51,644 nt of DNA from Hoeflea sp. (GTDB lineage Bacteria > Pseudomonadota > Alphaproteobacteria > Rhizobiales > Rhizobiaceae), in the NCBI RefSeq assembly GCF_014359905.1, contig NZ_JACIYP010000029.1:1-51644 (forward strand), in the 5' to 3' direction. Shown piece by piece: positions 50,961-51,644 of the stretch. Numbering within the stretch: position 1 is the stretch's first letter; each line of letters starts with the position of its first letter. Position numbers and translations under genes: made by a program. The notes under the pieces are model-generated. The model ran no database searches. It was not told where the DNA came from and worked only from the letters and a program-made list of their open reading frames with translations.

Positions 50961-51644
50961 ATGGATTATTATGCGGGAATTGATGTGTCGCTCGATCTAA
51001 GCAGTATTTGCGTGGTTGACGACAAAGGCAAGATCGTCTGCGAGAGCAAGGTGTCCAGCGATCCCGATGCACTGGCCAAGCATTTTGCCGACATCGATCT
51101 ACCGTTCAGGCGGATCGGTTTGGAGGCCGGTCCACTATCCCAGTGGCTTCGGGAGGGCTTAATCCAGGCCGGCTTTGATGTGGTGCTGCTGGAAACCCGG
51201 CATGTGAAAGCAGCATTGTCGGCGATGACAATCAAAACCGATCGGAAGGATGCTCGTGGCATAGCGCAAATGCTGCGGATGGGCTGGTATCGGCCGGTTC
51301 ATGCGAAGTCGACAGATGCCCAGGCTTTAAGGACATTGCTCGCCGGCCGCAAACTGCTGCAATCCAAGCTGATTGAAATTGAGCACAGTATTCGGGGACT
51401 GTTGAGGGGATATGGGCTGAAGGTCGGCCAAGTTAGCAGAGGACGTTTTGACGCTCGCATTCGAGAGCTCGTGGACGGCAACGATGCTCTCACCAGAGTG
51501 ATTGGTGCGCTGTTGCATGCCCGCGCCGCGCTCTGGACAGATTTTGCCAAGCTTCATCGGGAGATGTTGAGGATTGCGAGCACTGATCCTGTCTGCCGTC
51601 GGCTGATGACGGCACCAGGAGTAGGAGCCGCTGTCGCGCTTACA
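50961..51644 (+). CDS. IS110-family transposase, cut by the window end
   Basis: ATG 50961 with CGGAGAGG upstream opens a frame that runs off the right edge (228 codons seen). The N-terminal DEDD domain is clear: GIDVSLDLSS (first Asp), GLEAGPLSQWL (Glu) and KTDRKDARGIAQMLRMGW (Asp pair). The start of the C-terminal domain, LMTAPGVGAAVALT, is at the edge. It belongs to a different IS110 subgroup from the remnant at 45443, judging from the ends seen. Confidence 0.9.
   Translation, partial: MDYYAGIDVSLDLSSICVVDDKGKIVCESKVSSDPDALAKHFADIDLPFRRIGLEAGPLSQWLREGLIQAGFDVVLLETRHVKAALSAMTIKTDRKDARGIAQMLRMGWYRPVHAKSTDAQALRTLLAGRKLLQSKLIEIEHSIRGLLRGYGLKVGQVSRGRFDARIRELVDGNDALTRVIGALLHARAALWTDFAKLHREMLRIASTDPVCRRLMTAPGVGAAVALT

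Noticed and set aside
45443..51644. Idea that the two IS110 pieces are one copy split by IS66
   Set aside because: Both are on the plus strand, but the C-terminal piece lies left of the N-terminal piece, the wrong order for a simple interruption. The C-terminal style also looks like a different subgroup.

Overview
The window looks like a GC-rich alphaproteobacterial chromosome or large plasmid, most likely a Rhodobacterales (roseobacter-type) strain. This is inferred from gene style: LivFGHMK transport with an embedded acyl-CoA ligase, EtfB-EtfA, dense ATGA-overlapping operons, and IS21/IS66/IS110 elements. About 45 kb is one large acyl-CoA catabolic cluster. The last 6 kb is a pile of insertion sequences. 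No rRNA, tRNA or CRISPR was seen.

Layout. (1) 1-11872, plus strand: an operon whose promoter lies left of the window. It holds an acyl-CoA dehydrogenase (cut by the edge), a PaaK-type ligase, both subunits of a biotin-dependent acyl-CoA carboxylase, an HMG-CoA-lyase-like enzyme, an MFE-2-type SDR, a citryl-CoA-lyase-like protein, a CaiB-type CoA transferase, a second acyl-CoA dehydrogenase and a HTD2/mesaconyl-CoA-hydratase-like protein. (2) 17389-11912, minus: transglutaminase-like protein, MaoC hydratase, a two-subunit acyl-CoA dehydrogenase, a crotonase and a PaaK homologue with a degenerate P-loop. (3) 21035-17492, minus: DUF35 protein, Ltp2-like aldolase, MFE-2-type hydratase and an alpha-methylacyl-CoA-racemase-like protein. 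A divergent CaiB-type gene runs 21137-22303. (4) 33567-22433, minus: enoyl-CoA-reductase-like SDR, branched-chain-type ABC transporter with an acyl-CoA ligase, two crotonases and the electron-transfer flavoprotein. (5) 38638-33668, minus: SCP-x-type thiolase, SDR, CaiB-type transferase, acyl-CoA dehydrogenase and a MaoC-like protein. (6) 38745-40234, plus: a broken acyl-CoA ligase. (7) 40367-45381, plus: two isovaleryl-type acyl-CoA dehydrogenases, SDR, crotonase and two PaaI-type thioesterases. (8) 45443-51644: an IS110 remnant, an IS66 element whose tnpC is split by an IS21-family element, and an IS110 transposase running off the right edge.

How it may work. The ABC transporter imports a carboxylic acid, ligases or CoA transferases activate it, dehydrogenases pass electrons to ETF, and hydratases, SDRs and thiolases shorten the chain. 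Three separate chemistries for methyl-branched carbons are present: racemisation of alpha-methyl groups; carboxylation plus HMG-type lysis for beta-methyl groups; and hydration plus thiolase-fold retro-aldol cleavage (DUF35-Ltp2 type) for tertiary carbons. I infer an isoprenoid-like, methyl-branched or steroid-side-chain-like substrate. No steroid-ring or aromatic-ring enzyme is in the window.

Control. Five near-identical 16-bp palindromes, TCTAAC-N4-GTTAGA, lie in front of operons 2, 3 (and the divergent gene), 4, 5 (and the broken ligase) and 7. Each sits inside the predicted core promoter, so one repressor, probably TetR-type, may control the cluster. Its gene is not in this window.
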